Below are positions 38,270 through 46,661 of a stretch of 64,000 nt of DNA, in pieces. Source of the stretch: Pseudomonas antarctica (GTDB lineage: Bacteria; Pseudomonadota; Gammaproteobacteria; Pseudomonadales; Pseudomonadaceae); NCBI RefSeq assembly GCF_900624995.1, contig NZ_UYXQ01000001.1:1-64000 (forward strand), written 5' to 3'. The notes beneath the pieces are model-generated. The model had not been told where the DNA came from. It searched no databases and saw only the letters and a program-made list of their open reading frames with translations. The position numbers and the translations under genes were made by a program. Every line of letters begins with the position of its first letter. The stretch's first letter is position 1.

Positions 38270-38827
38270 TTAGTGCAGCGACGGCTTGGGTGTAGCAGGC
38301 TCAGCCGATTTTTTGGTCTCGGTGAACAGCAACAGCGGCGCGACACGCAGGTATTCCATCACCTCCATGTAGTCACCTTCGCCGTCTTCGGATTCTTCCA
38401 AGGCGTCTTGCACCTGGGAGATCGCCGCCAGGTCCTGCAGCACTTCCTTGGCGTCGGTGCTCAGCTCCAGGCCGCCGGCGTTGACGCCGAAACCATGGAG
38501 GAAGCCCTGGCACCATTGGCCCAGCGCGGCAGCGCGTTCGGCGAGCGGCGCGTCATCGGTCGGCAGCAGCAAGACCACGGTGACGTCGTCACCGGTCAGC
38601 TCGCCTTTGACCATCTCTTGCAGGCCGATCAGCGCGTTACGCACGTTCTCGGTCGGCTCGGTTTCGAGCAGCTCGGCCACATCAGCCAGCCAGTTGTCAG
38701 CGTCAAAGCCAACACCGGTGCAACTGCGGCCCAACAGCACGCCGTGCAGTTCGGCAGGCGAGCAAGGATGACCGCTGGTGCTCAGCAGTTTGGAAAAAGC
38801 ATCGTACGGGGAGTTCTGAATAGGCAT
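38270..38827 (-). CDS. ygfB: YgfB/UPF0149 family protein
   Basis: 185 residues, the usual size. [11 protein letters not shown] near the N-terminus and [12 protein letters not shown] in the centre are family signatures. The family is all-helical; in P. aeruginosa a homologue has been linked to regulation of beta-lactamase genes. It is the first gene of the ygfB-pepP-ubiH operon and divergent from the zapB-like/zapA pair. Confidence 0.93.
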   Translation of the reverse strand: MPIQNSPYDAFSKLLSTSGHPCSPAELHGVLLGRSCTGVGFDADNWLADVAELLETEPTENVRNALIGLQEMVKGELTGDDVTVVLLLPTDDAPLAERAAALGQWCQGFLHGFGVNAGGLELSTDAKEVLQDLAAISQVQDALEESEDGEGDYMEVMEYLRVAPLLLFTETKKSAEPATPKPSLH

Positions 38828-38965
38828 GGTGAGCTAGGCGCCAGACGGCGCAATGTCTAGAATGAAGCGCTGTATCCTAGCACCGGCAGACGTACCAAGA
38901 CTATCGAGGGCGTCAGATCGTTTATCCTGCAGTTGCCATTCATCAGACAAATCCAGTGGAACCCA

Positions 38966-39175
38966 ATGGAAGACACCGACCTGCAAGCGCTGATGGCCAG
39001 ACTCGAGTTGCTAATTGATCGGGTCGAGCAACTAAAGAGTCAAAACGGACTCCTATTAGCTCAGGAAAAGACCTGGCGCGAGGAACGCGCTCACCTCATT
39101 GAAAAAAACGAAATCGCCCGGCGTAAGGTCGAATCGATGATTTCGCGCCTGAAGGCCCTGGAGCAAGACTCATGA
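38966..39175 (+). CDS. Short coiled-coil protein upstream of zapA (TIGR02449 / ZapB-like)
   Basis: 69 residues, nearly all one amphipathic coiled coil (LMARLELLIDRVEQLKSQNGLLLAQEKTW, then IARRKVESMISRLKALEQ). This is the gene always found before zapA in pseudomonads. The start MEDTDLQ at 38966 begins at the heptad pattern. It overlaps zapA by four bases (ATGA). A role in division together with ZapA is plausible from neighbourhood and resemblance to ZapB. Confidence 0.88.
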   Translation: MEDTDLQALMARLELLIDRVEQLKSQNGLLLAQEKTWREERAHLIEKNEIARRKVESMISRLKALEQDS

Positions 39176-39489
39176 GTTCAAGCAATAGCGTTACCGTGCA
39201 GATCCTCGACAAAGAATATTCGATCATCTGCCCCCAGGAGGAACGCAGCAACCTGGTGAGTGCTGCCCGCTACCTGGATGGCAAGATGCGTGAAATCCGC
39301 AGCAGCGGCAAAGTCATCGGTGCCGACCGTATCGCCGTGATGGCCGCGCTGAACATTACCCACGATTTGCTGCATAAGCAGGAACGGCCTGACGTGCAGG
39401 CCAGCGGCTCGACGCGCGAGCAAGTGCGTGACCTGCTGGAGCGGGTTGATCTGGTACTTTCTACCGATCCAGAGCCACCCAAGGGCTGA
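39172..39489 (+). CDS. zapA: Cell division protein ZapA
   Basis: 105-residue FtsZ-associated protein that crosslinks protofilaments at midcell. The N-terminal domain VTVQILDKEYSIICPQEERSNLVSAARYLDGKMREIR is the ZapA signature; a C-terminal helix follows. Coupled by overlap to the coiled-coil gene upstream and followed by the 6S RNA gene, the conserved gamma-proteobacterial order. Confidence 0.95.
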   Translation: MSSSNSVTVQILDKEYSIICPQEERSNLVSAARYLDGKMREIRSSGKVIGADRIAVMAALNITHDLLHKQERPDVQASGSTREQVRDLLERVDLVLSTDPEPPKG

Positions 39490-39520
39490 TTGCCGAGACT
39501 GTTTAAGGTATACTCGCCCC
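39485..39520 (+). promoter_or_regulatory. Promoter of 6S RNA
   Basis: A sigma70 -10 box TATACT lies at 39509-39514, about seven bases before the predicted 6S start. A TTGCCGA near 39490 may be a weak -35 box. Confidence 0.7.
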
Positions 39521-39699
39521 ACTCCCTGGCGTGTTTGCCAGTCGGCGATGTCCCTGAGCCGATTCGCACTACCCTGGAAGTTGCACGTTGGGCTGGTGTG
39601 CATGTCCGCTAGACGGAAAGCCTTAAAGCCTACTGCATCTTCCACCTTGAACTTTCGGGTTCAAGGGCTAAGTCGACAGCGGCTCTGTCGGGGAGCCTG
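39521..39699 (+). ncRNA. ssrS: 6S RNA (SsrS)
   Basis: About 180-base regulator that mimics an open promoter and binds sigma70 RNA polymerase in stationary phase. The internal blocks TGAGCCGATTCGCA, GTTGCACGTTGGGCTGGTGTG, GAAAGCCTTAAAGCCTACTG and CACCTTGAACTTTCGGGTTCAAGGG match the Pseudomonas 6S RNA I know. The ends CTCCC (39522) and GGGAG (39691) pair to close the molecule. Location between zapA and ygfA is the conserved one. Exact ends are approximate. Confidence 0.93.
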
Positions 39700-39712
39700 A
39701 ATTCCCAAACTC

Positions 39713-39741
39713 AATGCCAGTCCCAGGACTGGCATTGTTTT
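39713..39741 (+). terminator. Terminator after 6S RNA
   Basis: Ten-base-pair stem AATGCCAGTC / GACTGGCATT, loop CCAG, then GTTTTAT. It touches the first possible ATG of the next gene, so read-through into ygfA is likely, as in E. coli. Confidence 0.85.
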
Positions 39742-39756
39742 ATGAGCCGAAAAACC

Positions 39757-40386
39757 ATGAACGAACCTGCGCCGCTTTCCCGCCCGCAACTTCGACGCAT
39801 GTTGCGCAAGGCTCGCCGCGAGCTGACGCCGAGCGAACAACGTAAGGCAGCCCAAGGCTTGTATCGGCAACTGGCACAGCACCCGCTGTTTCACCGCGCC
39901 AAACATATCTCTTTGTATCTACCGACGGACGGTGAAATCGATCCGCGCCTGCTGCTGCGCGCCGCTCAGCGCCGGGGCAAGGCCACTTATCTGCCAGTGC
40001 TCAGTGCCTGGCCGCGGACCAAGATGGTGTTCCAACGTGTGCGGCCTGGGGATAAGTTGTTGCCCAACCGCTTTCGCATTCTTGAGCCGCGCGCGAATGC
40101 CAATCGCCAGCGCCCGGTATGGGCACTTGATCTCGTGCTGTTGCCGCTGGTGGGGTTCGATGATGTGGGTGGGCGCCTGGGCATGGGCGGCGGGTTTTAT
40201 GACCGCAGCCTGGCCTACCTCGCCAGGCGCCAAAGCTGGCGCAAGCCGACGCTGCTGGGGCTGGCCCATGAATGTCAGAAAGTCGAGCGCTTGGCGCAGG
40301 CAAGCTGGGACGTGCCACTGGCGGGCACCGTCACCGATAAGCAGTGGTATGTCGCAGAAACGTCGCTGGAGTCAGCGACGCCTTGA
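39757..40386 (+). CDS. ygfA: 5-formyltetrahydrofolate cyclo-ligase
   Basis: Converts 5-formyl-THF to 5,10-methenyl-THF with ATP. It has 209 residues from ATG at 39757; an ATG 15 bases earlier abuts the 6S terminator and is an alternative. Motifs are basic N-terminal RRMLRKARRELTPSEQR, LPTDGEIDPRLL, and the glycine-rich GVGGRLGMGGGFYDRSLAYL. Downstream of ssrS, matching the E. coli ssrS-ygfA unit. Confidence 0.93.
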   Translation: MNEPAPLSRPQLRRMLRKARRELTPSEQRKAAQGLYRQLAQHPLFHRAKHISLYLPTDGEIDPRLLLRAAQRRGKATYLPVLSAWPRTKMVFQRVRPGDKLLPNRFRILEPRANANRQRPVWALDLVLLPLVGFDDVGGRLGMGGGFYDRSLAYLARRQSWRKPTLLGLAHECQKVERLAQASWDVPLAGTVTDKQWYVAETSLESATP

Positions 40387-40393
40387 AAAGGTG

Positions 40394-40543
40394 TTAACGC
40401 TTGAACAGTTGTGGCTGCTGCTGAGCCAGTTCAACGGGCGCATCGGTCTTGTTCGACCACAAGCTCTGCGCATACCCGGTGGTCACGACGCCCAGACCAA
40501 ACAAAATAACCAAAATCCATAGTAAATCCGGTTTACGTTGCAT
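40394..40543 (-). CDS. 49-residue single-membrane-segment microprotein
   Basis: A short frame on the minus strand starts MQRKPDLLWILVILFGLGVV and ends QPQLFKR. A basic N-terminus (QRKPD) precedes one hydrophobic helix of about 15 residues, then TTGYAQSLWSNKTDAPVELAQQQ. A purine-rich GGGGGG block lies six bases before ATG. The codon pattern and chemistry look like a real inner-membrane small protein. I believe similar short proteins sit here in other pseudomonads. Function unknown. It is convergent with ygfA, stops eight bases past that gene's end. Confidence 0.72.
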   Translation of the reverse strand: MQRKPDLLWILVILFGLGVVTTGYAQSLWSNKTDAPVELAQQQPQLFKR

Positions 40544-40737
40544 CGATTGCCCCCCTTCAGGCACCTCGTACACGATGACAACAACGTTCCAAAGTAGTCC
40601 GTTGCAGCTGCGTCAAGCTTAAAAGCGGGCATTCTGCGGTAACGCGAACCAACACGCAAACCTTGACGCCAACCGACTGTCGGTTTGTCATGGAATTGCC
40701 TGACAACTTATCCAATGCCTTTTTCAGGAGCCCAAAA

Positions 40738-41187
40738 ATGGCCTACTGGCTGATGAAATCCGAGCCCGACGAACTCTCCATCAACGGCCTGGAAAAGCTC
40801 GGCGAAGCCCGCTGGGACGGGGTTCGCAACTACCAGGCGCGCAACTTCCTGCGGGCCATGGCCGTCGGTGATGAGTTTTTCTTCTACCACTCCAGCTGCC
40901 CCGAGCCCGGCATTGCTGGTATCGGCAAAATCATCGCGGCGGCCTACCCCGATCCCACCGCGCTGGAGCCACAAAGCCACTATTTCGACGCCAAGGCCAG
41001 CCCCGAGAAAAATCCTTGGAGTGCGATCAACGTGGCGCATGTTAAAACCTTCCCCAAAGTGCTGGGCCTGGGCTACCTGAAACAGCAAGCCGCCCTCGCC
41101 GAATTGCCGCTGGTGCAAAAGGGCAGCCGGCTTTCGGTGATGGCGGTCACGCCTGAGCAGTGGGCCGCAGTCATCCATTTGCTTTAA
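40738..41187 (+). CDS. EVE-domain protein
   Basis: 149 residues forming one PUA-like EVE domain: AYWLMKSEPDELSINGLEKLG, RWDGVRNYQARNFLRAM, DEFFFYHSSCPEPGIAGIGKI, FDAKASPEKNPW. The pocket of this fold binds modified bases in DNA or RNA. The start at 40738 is set by CAGGAG upstream. Standalone copies are common in gamma-proteobacteria; function in the cell is not settled. Confidence 0.93.
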   Translation: MAYWLMKSEPDELSINGLEKLGEARWDGVRNYQARNFLRAMAVGDEFFFYHSSCPEPGIAGIGKIIAAAYPDPTALEPQSHYFDAKASPEKNPWSAINVAHVKTFPKVLGLGYLKQQAALAELPLVQKGSRLSVMAVTPEQWAAVIHLL

Positions 41188-41256
41188 CTGATCGATATCA
41201 AGACCCCCAGGGGGAAAACCGGTCACACTGGAACGCTAATGCCGCAGGATGCAGCC

Positions 41257-42222
41257 ATGTCTACGAACCATCATTTGTCCCGCTTTTTCGCCATCGCACT
41301 GATTGTCCTGTTGCTGGGTGCCGGTGGCTTCGGTTACTGGCGATCCACCCAGGACCGCTTGCCCGAAGGCCTGAGCATGGGCAATGGCCGCCTGGAATCC
41401 ACCGAAGTGCAAATCGCCGCCAAGCTCCCAGGCCGTGTGGACGAAGTACGCGTGGACGAAGGCGACAAAGTGCTCAAAGGCCAATTGCTCGCGCGCATGG
41501 ACACCCGCACTCTCGAAGCCCAGCGCGCCCAGGCCGAAGCCGAAGTGCTGCGCGCCAAGGAAAACTTCGCCGCCGCCGAAGCCAACGTGCAACTGCGCCA
41601 GAGTGAGCAATTGCTGGCCAGCCAGGAACTCAGGCGCACCCAAGAACTGTACAAGCGAGGCTTCGCCAGCAGCCAGTTGATCGACCAGCAGCAAGCGCGC
41701 CAGAACACCAGCAACGCCGCCGTGGTTGCCGCGCAAGCCCAGGTCAATGCGGTGAAAGCCGCCATTGGCGCGGCCCAGGCTCAGGTGGCACAGCTCAACA
41801 GCGAAATCGACGACAGCAGCCTGCGTGCCCCCATCGACGGCATTATCCAGTTACGCCTGGCCGAGCCGGGCGAAGTGCTCGGCGCGGGTGGCCGGGTTTT
41901 GTTGTTGATTGATCCCAATGATCAGTACATGAACCTCTACCTGCCCGCCGCCATCACCGGTCGCCTGACCGTCGGCAGTGATGCGCGCATCCTGCTCGAC
42001 GCCCTGCCCCAGCAACCGCTGCACGCGAAAATCAGCTTTGTCGCCGACAAATCGCAGTTTACGCCCAAGGAGGTGGAGACCCGCGACGAGCGTCAGAAGC
42101 TGGTGTTCCGCGTCAAGCTGCGCCTGACTCAACCCAGCGCCGTACCGCAAGCCAAGCCAGGCATGCCCGGCGCCGGCTACGTGCGCACGGCTGATATCGA
42201 CTGGCCGGCCAACCTGCAATGA
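41257..42222 (+). CDS. HlyD-family membrane fusion protein of an ABC exporter
   Basis: 321-residue periplasmic adaptor anchored by one N-terminal membrane segment (FFAIALIVLLLGAGGFGYW). Biotinyl-lipoyl-like halves flank a helical hairpin (about 80-165): KLPGRVDEVRVDEGDKVLKGQLLARMD and SLRAPIDGIIQLRLAEPGEVL. Start at 41257 has AGGA upstream; an ATG 18 bases earlier is possible. Overlaps the next gene by four bases, forming a YhiI-RbbA/YhiH-YhhJ-type operon. Confidence 0.92.
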   Translation: MSTNHHLSRFFAIALIVLLLGAGGFGYWRSTQDRLPEGLSMGNGRLESTEVQIAAKLPGRVDEVRVDEGDKVLKGQLLARMDTRTLEAQRAQAEAEVLRAKENFAAAEANVQLRQSEQLLASQELRRTQELYKRGFASSQLIDQQQARQNTSNAAVVAAQAQVNAVKAAIGAAQAQVAQLNSEIDDSSLRAPIDGIIQLRLAEPGEVLGAGGRVLLLIDPNDQYMNLYLPAAITGRLTVGSDARILLDALPQQPLHAKISFVADKSQFTPKEVETRDERQKLVFRVKLRLTQPSAVPQAKPGMPGAGYVRTADIDWPANLQ

Positions 42223-44936
42223 CCGACCTGGCGCTGCACGCCACGGGGATAAATCACCGCTACGGCAAGCAACAGGCACTCGTCGATATCGCCTTCAGTC
42301 TGCCCGCTGGTACGCGCTGCGGGCTGATCGGCCCGGATGGCGCGGGCAAGTCGAGCCTGCTGGGGTTGATCGCCGGGGTTAAAAAGCTCCAAGACGGCCA
42401 GCTTGATGTGCTCGGCGGTTCTATCGAAGACCGTCGTCACCGCAACAGCCTGTACCCACGCATCGCCTTCATGCCCCAAGGCCTGGGCGGCAACCTGTAC
42501 CCCGAACTGTCCATCAGCGAGAACATCCGTTTCTTTGCCACACTGTTCGGCTTGTCGAAAGCCGATTGCGAGCAGCGCATGCACAACCTGCTGCTGGCCA
42601 CCGACCTCGCGCGCTTCGCCGAGCGCCCGGCCGGCAAGCTGTCCGGTGGCATGAAGCAGAAACTCGGCCTGTGCTGTGCGTTGATCCACGACCCGGACCT
42701 GCTGATCCTCGACGAGCCCACCACCGGCGTCGACCCGTTGTCGCGCCGACGCTTCTGGGAGCTGGTCGAAACCGTACGCCACGAACGTCCGCAACTGACA
42801 CTGCTGGTGGCCACGGCCTACATGGAAGAAGCTGAACAGTTCGAGCATTGCCTGATGCTCGACCGCGGCAAACTGATCGCTGACGGCCTGAGCAGCGAAT
42901 TGGCGGCCGCCACACCCAGCGGCAAACTGGATGAGGCCTTTACCCACTTCCAGGGCGACAGTGCCCACAACAATCAGCCGCTGGTGATTCCGACGCGTAA
43001 AAGCAGCAATACCGATATCGCCATCGAAGCCCACGACCTGACCCTACGCTTTGGTGATTTCACGGCGGTGGATAAAGTCAGCTTCGCCATCGGCCGGGGT
43101 GAGATTTTCGGCTTCCTCGGCTCCAACGGCTGCGGCAAGACCACCACCATGAAAGTCCTCACTGGGCTGATGCCGGCCACGGAAGGCAGCGCCAGGCTGC
43201 TCGGCAACCCGGTGAATGCCAAGGACCTCGCCACCCGTAAGCGCGTGGGTTTCATGTCGCAAAGTTTCTCGCTGTACGGCGAACTCAGCGTGCGCCAGAA
43301 CCTGGTGCTGCACGCGCAACTGTTCGACTTGCCCAAGGCCGATGCCGGCCCGCGGATCGACGAGTTGATCAAGCGCGTCGACCTCAGTGATGTAGCCGAG
43401 CAACCATCCGGCGAGCTGCCGCTGGGCCTGCGCCAGCGCCTGTCATTGGCCGTGGCGGTGCTGCATCGCCCGGAAGTGCTGATCCTCGATGAGCCCACCT
43501 CGGGCGTCGACCCGGCAGCGCGGGATGATTTCTGGCGATTGCTGATCGAGCTGTCCCGCGAACAAGGCGTGACGATCTTCCTGTCCACCCACTTTATGAA
43601 CGAAGCTCAGCGCTGCGACCGCATCTCCCTGATGCACGCCGGCAAGGTGCTCGCCTGCGACACGCCCGACGCACTGCAAAAGCAATTCCATGGCGACACC
43701 CTCGAGGCTGCGTTCGTCACCTGCCTGGAACAGGCTCAAGGCGAGCCCGAACCTGCCGCGCCAAGCGAAACCGTCAGCGAAACCGGCGCACCGCCCGTTA
43801 GCAAGCAGGGGTTCAGCCTGGCTCGGCTATTGGCCGTGGCGGGGCGCGAAGGCAAGGAGCTGCTGCGCGATAAAGTGCGCATGGCCTTCGCCCTGCTTGG
43901 GGCAATGTTCATGATGGTGATCTTCGGCTACGGGATTTCCCTGGACGTGGAAAACCTTGCCTTTGCTGTCTACGACCAAGACCAGACCCCGCAGAGCCGC
44001 GCCTACCTTGAAGCCTTCCGCAGTTCACGCTACTTCGCCGAACAAGCGCCCATCAGCGACGCGAACGAACTGCACCGTCGCCTGCAACGTTCGGAAATCA
44101 AACTGGCGCTGCAAATCCCGCCCGGATTTGGCCGCGACCTCTACGCCGGTCACCAACCCACGGTGGCCGCGTGGCTCGACGGCGGCATGCCGTTTCGCGC
44201 GGAAACTAGCCGCAACTACGTCGAAGCAGTACACCTGGGCAACCTTCAGCACATGGCCGAACTGAGCAGCCTGCCCCGTGCCCCTCAAGCCGCCGCCAAG
44301 CTTGAAACACGCTTTCGCTACAACCAGGACGTGGTCAGCGTGAATGCCATCGGCCCGGGCGTGATGGCGCTGATATTGGCATTTATCCCTGCAATGCTCA
44401 CCGCGCTGGGCATCGTGCGCGAAAAAGAGCTCGGCTCGATCACCAACTTTTACGCCACGCCCCTGACTCGCCTGGAATTCCTGCTGGGCAAACAAGCGCC
44501 CTACCTCGCCGTGAGCCTGGTCAACCTCGCGCTGCTGGTGGCGATGAACCGCTGGCTATTCGGCGTGCCGTTCAAGGGCAGTGCCTTGACCCTGGCCTTC
44601 GGCGGCTTTCTGTATGTGCTGGCCACCACCAGTATGGGCCTGTTGATTTCCGCATTCACCCGCACCCAGATTGCGGCGATCCTCGGCACTATGATCATCA
44701 CGAGCCTGCCGACCATCCAGTTCTCCGGGCTGATCGTGCCGCGCTCGTCTCTGGAAGGCGCGGCGGCGCTGATGGGCATGCTGTTTCCCGCCGGACACTT
44801 TTTGGATATTGCGGTGGGTACCTTTACCAAGGCCCTCGACCTGCGCCAGTTGTGGCCGCAGTGCCTGGCGCTGTTCGGGTTTTTTGTCGGGTTCACCGGG
44901 TTGAGTTTGATCATGCTCAAGAAGCAGGAGGCCTGA
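42219..44936 (+). CDS. Fused double ABC ATPase/ABC-2 permease (RbbA/YhiH-like)
   Basis: 905 residues in three parts. ATPase 1 (about 1-235): Walker A GPDGAGKSS at 38-46, signature LSGGMKQ at 141-147, Walker B LLILDEPTTGVDP. ATPase 2 (about 268-510): Walker A GSNGCGKTT at 301-309, a degenerate signature LPLGLRQ near 404, Walker B LILDEPTSGVDP. The C-terminal ABC-2 membrane domain (about 540-905) has an N-terminal anchor, a large periplasmic loop, then five segments. Exports an unknown substrate with the adjacent permease and adaptor. Confidence 0.93.
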   Translation: MTDLALHATGINHRYGKQQALVDIAFSLPAGTRCGLIGPDGAGKSSLLGLIAGVKKLQDGQLDVLGGSIEDRRHRNSLYPRIAFMPQGLGGNLYPELSISENIRFFATLFGLSKADCEQRMHNLLLATDLARFAERPAGKLSGGMKQKLGLCCALIHDPDLLILDEPTTGVDPLSRRRFWELVETVRHERPQLTLLVATAYMEEAEQFEHCLMLDRGKLIADGLSSELAAATPSGKLDEAFTHFQGDSAHNNQPLVIPTRKSSNTDIAIEAHDLTLRFGDFTAVDKVSFAIGRGEIFGFLGSNGCGKTTTMKVLTGLMPATEGSARLLGNPVNAKDLATRKRVGFMSQSFSLYGELSVRQNLVLHAQLFDLPKADAGPRIDELIKRVDLSDVAEQPSGELPLGLRQRLSLAVAVLHRPEVLILDEPTSGVDPAARDDFWRLLIELSREQGVTIFLSTHFMNEAQRCDRISLMHAGKVLACDTPDALQKQFHGDTLEAAFVTCLEQAQGEPEPAAPSETVSETGAPPVSKQGFSLARLLAVAGREGKELLRDKVRMAFALLGAMFMMVIFGYGISLDVENLAFAVYDQDQTPQSRAYLEAFRSSRYFAEQAPISDANELHRRLQRSEIKLALQIPPGFGRDLYAGHQPTVAAWLDGGMPFRAETSRNYVEAVHLGNLQHMAELSSLPRAPQAAAKLETRFRYNQDVVSVNAIGPGVMALILAFIPAMLTALGIVREKELGSITNFYATPLTRLEFLLGKQAPYLAVSLVNLALLVAMNRWLFGVPFKGSALTLAFGGFLYVLATTSMGLLISAFTRTQIAAILGTMIITSLPTIQFSGLIVPRSSLEGAAALMGMLFPAGHFLDIAVGTFTKALDLRQLWPQCLALFGFFVGFTGLSLIMLKKQEA

Positions 44937-46054
44937 TGCACAAGCTCGCTCACATCCTGCGTCTGGGTATCAAGGAACTCACCAGCCTGCGCCATGACAG
45001 CGTGTTGCTGCTGTTTCTGGCCTACGCCTTTACGGTCGCGATCTACATGCCCGCCGCCGGCTCGGTAATTGGCGTGCACAACGCCAGCGTGGCCTTTGTC
45101 GATGAAGACCACAGCGCGCTGTCCCGGAAGATGGCCCAAGCATTGCAACCGCCGGAGTTTCAACCACCCGCGCCACTGGCGTATGACCAACTGGATAAGG
45201 TCATGGACAGCGGCGAATACACCTTCGTAATCAACGTGCCAGCAAACTTCCAGGCCGACTTGTTGGCCGGGCGTCAGCCGGGCGTACAGGTGAACGTCGA
45301 TGCCACTGCGATGAGCCAGGCGTTCATGGGCGCGGGCTATATCGGCAGGATCTTCCAGCGTGAGCTGCTGAGCTACAGCGGCCAGGCCGGCGCGGCCGAC
45401 AAGACGCCCGCGCGGCTGACCACGCGGGCACTGTTCAATACCAACCTGGAAGGCGGTTGGTTTTTGGCGGTGATCCAGATCGTCAACAACATCACCATCC
45501 TGGCCATCGTGCTGACCGGCACCGCGCTGCTTCGCGAGCGCGAGCACGGTACGCTCGACCATTTGCTGGTGCTGCCGCTGACCGCGATGGAAATCATGCT
45601 GGCGAAAATCTGGAGCAACATGCTGGTGGTGGTGCTGTGTACGTGGCTGTCGCTGGAGCTGGTGGTCAAAGGCTTGCTTGGTGTGCCGCTGGCCGGCTCC
45701 ATGAGCCTGTTCCTGTTTGTGACCGCGCTGTATCTGTTTGCCAGTACTGCGCTGGGAATCTTCCTCGCCACCCTTGCACGCTCCACACCGCAGTTCGGCT
45801 TGCTGGCGATCCCGGTGATTATCCCGATGCTGTTGTTGTCGGGTGGCAGCACGCCGCTGGACAGCATGCCCGAGTGGTTGCAGTGGGTGATGCAGGGCTC
45901 GCCGTCGACGCACTTTGTGAGTTTGAGCGCGGCGATTCTATTTAGGGATGCGGGTGTGAGCGTGGTGTGGCCGGATTTGCTGGCGCTAGCGGGGATTGGC
46001 TTGGTGTTTTTTGCGGTGGCGCTGGCGAGGTTCCGCAAAAGCCTGGCGTCTTAA
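44936..46054 (+). CDS. ABC-2 type transporter permease (YhhJ-like)
   Basis: 372 residues. A first membrane segment (VLLLFLAYAFTVAIYM) is followed by a periplasmic domain of about 150 residues and five C-terminal segments with LLREREHGTLDHLLVLPLTAMEIMLAKIW, the ABC-2 family signature. Its ATG shares a base with the previous stop (TGATG), so translation is coupled. It partners the permease half of the preceding fused protein. Confidence 0.93.
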   Translation: MHKLAHILRLGIKELTSLRHDSVLLLFLAYAFTVAIYMPAAGSVIGVHNASVAFVDEDHSALSRKMAQALQPPEFQPPAPLAYDQLDKVMDSGEYTFVINVPANFQADLLAGRQPGVQVNVDATAMSQAFMGAGYIGRIFQRELLSYSGQAGAADKTPARLTTRALFNTNLEGGWFLAVIQIVNNITILAIVLTGTALLREREHGTLDHLLVLPLTAMEIMLAKIWSNMLVVVLCTWLSLELVVKGLLGVPLAGSMSLFLFVTALYLFASTALGIFLATLARSTPQFGLLAIPVIIPMLLLSGGSTPLDSMPEWLQWVMQGSPSTHFVSLSAAILFRDAGVSVVWPDLLALAGIGLVFFAVALARFRKSLAS

Positions 46055-46055
46055 T

Positions 46056-46078
46056 TGTGGCGAGCAGGCTTGCCACAA
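46056..46078. repeat. Short REP-like hairpin
   Basis: TTGTGGC pairs with GCCACAA across GAGCAGGCTT, directly after the permease stop and before the convergent FliL-like gene. Confidence 0.65.
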
Positions 46079-46103
46079 CAAGCCCACTCACCACATGGAA
46101 CTG

Positions 46104-46511
46104 TTACTGGATGATCAAGTTGTTGAACAACAGATCTTCCACCACCGGCTTGCCGGTCTCGTCATTCATCACTTGCTGGGTTTGTTTCAGGGCTTCCTGA
46201 CGCAGCTTTTCCTTGCCTTCAACCGTACTCATGGCCTCACTGGTTTGCTGAGTAAATAACGCCACCAACTGGTTACGAATCAGCGGATCGTTGGCTTTGA
46301 CAGCAGCGGCAGCTTCAGGCCCGGTCACGCGCAAGGCGATGTCGGCCTTGAACACCTTGAGTTTGGCGGTGCCATCCAGGCCGTAGTTGCCCACGAACGG
46401 CGGTGTCAGGCTGATATAGCTCACCTTCGGTGCCTCGCCTTCTTTCGCTTCTTCGGCCTGGGCTGCCATCGGCAAGGTCAGGGCGAGCATCAACAGGATC
46501 CAAGCTTTCAC
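46104..46511 (-). CDS. FliL-like periplasmic protein
   Basis: 135 residues. A cleavable signal peptide (MKAWILLMLALTLPMAAQA) precedes a domain with SYISLTPPFVGNYGLDGTAKLKVFKADIALRV and LRQEALKQTQQVM, similar to the C-terminal domain of the flagellar stator-associated FliL. True FliL keeps an N-terminal anchor; this one looks secreted to the periplasm. No flagellar genes are near. Monocistronic between convergent and divergent neighbours. Confidence 0.85.
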   Translation of the reverse strand: MKAWILLMLALTLPMAAQAEEAKEGEAPKVSYISLTPPFVGNYGLDGTAKLKVFKADIALRVTGPEAAAAVKANDPLIRNQLVALFTQQTSEAMSTVEGKEKLRQEALKQTQQVMNDETGKPVVEDLLFNNLIIQ

Positions 46512-46661
46512 GGTTCATTCCTCAAATTCGGTTGCCAGGTAGCATAACGCTAGCAAGGCTGAGCACAAGCTTATGGCCACTTATCAGGGCTGGGCATGCT
46601 CGTTGACCCACGGGCGTACCCTCCTACACTTATCGGCCACGACGCCAAAAGGAATAGTCCG

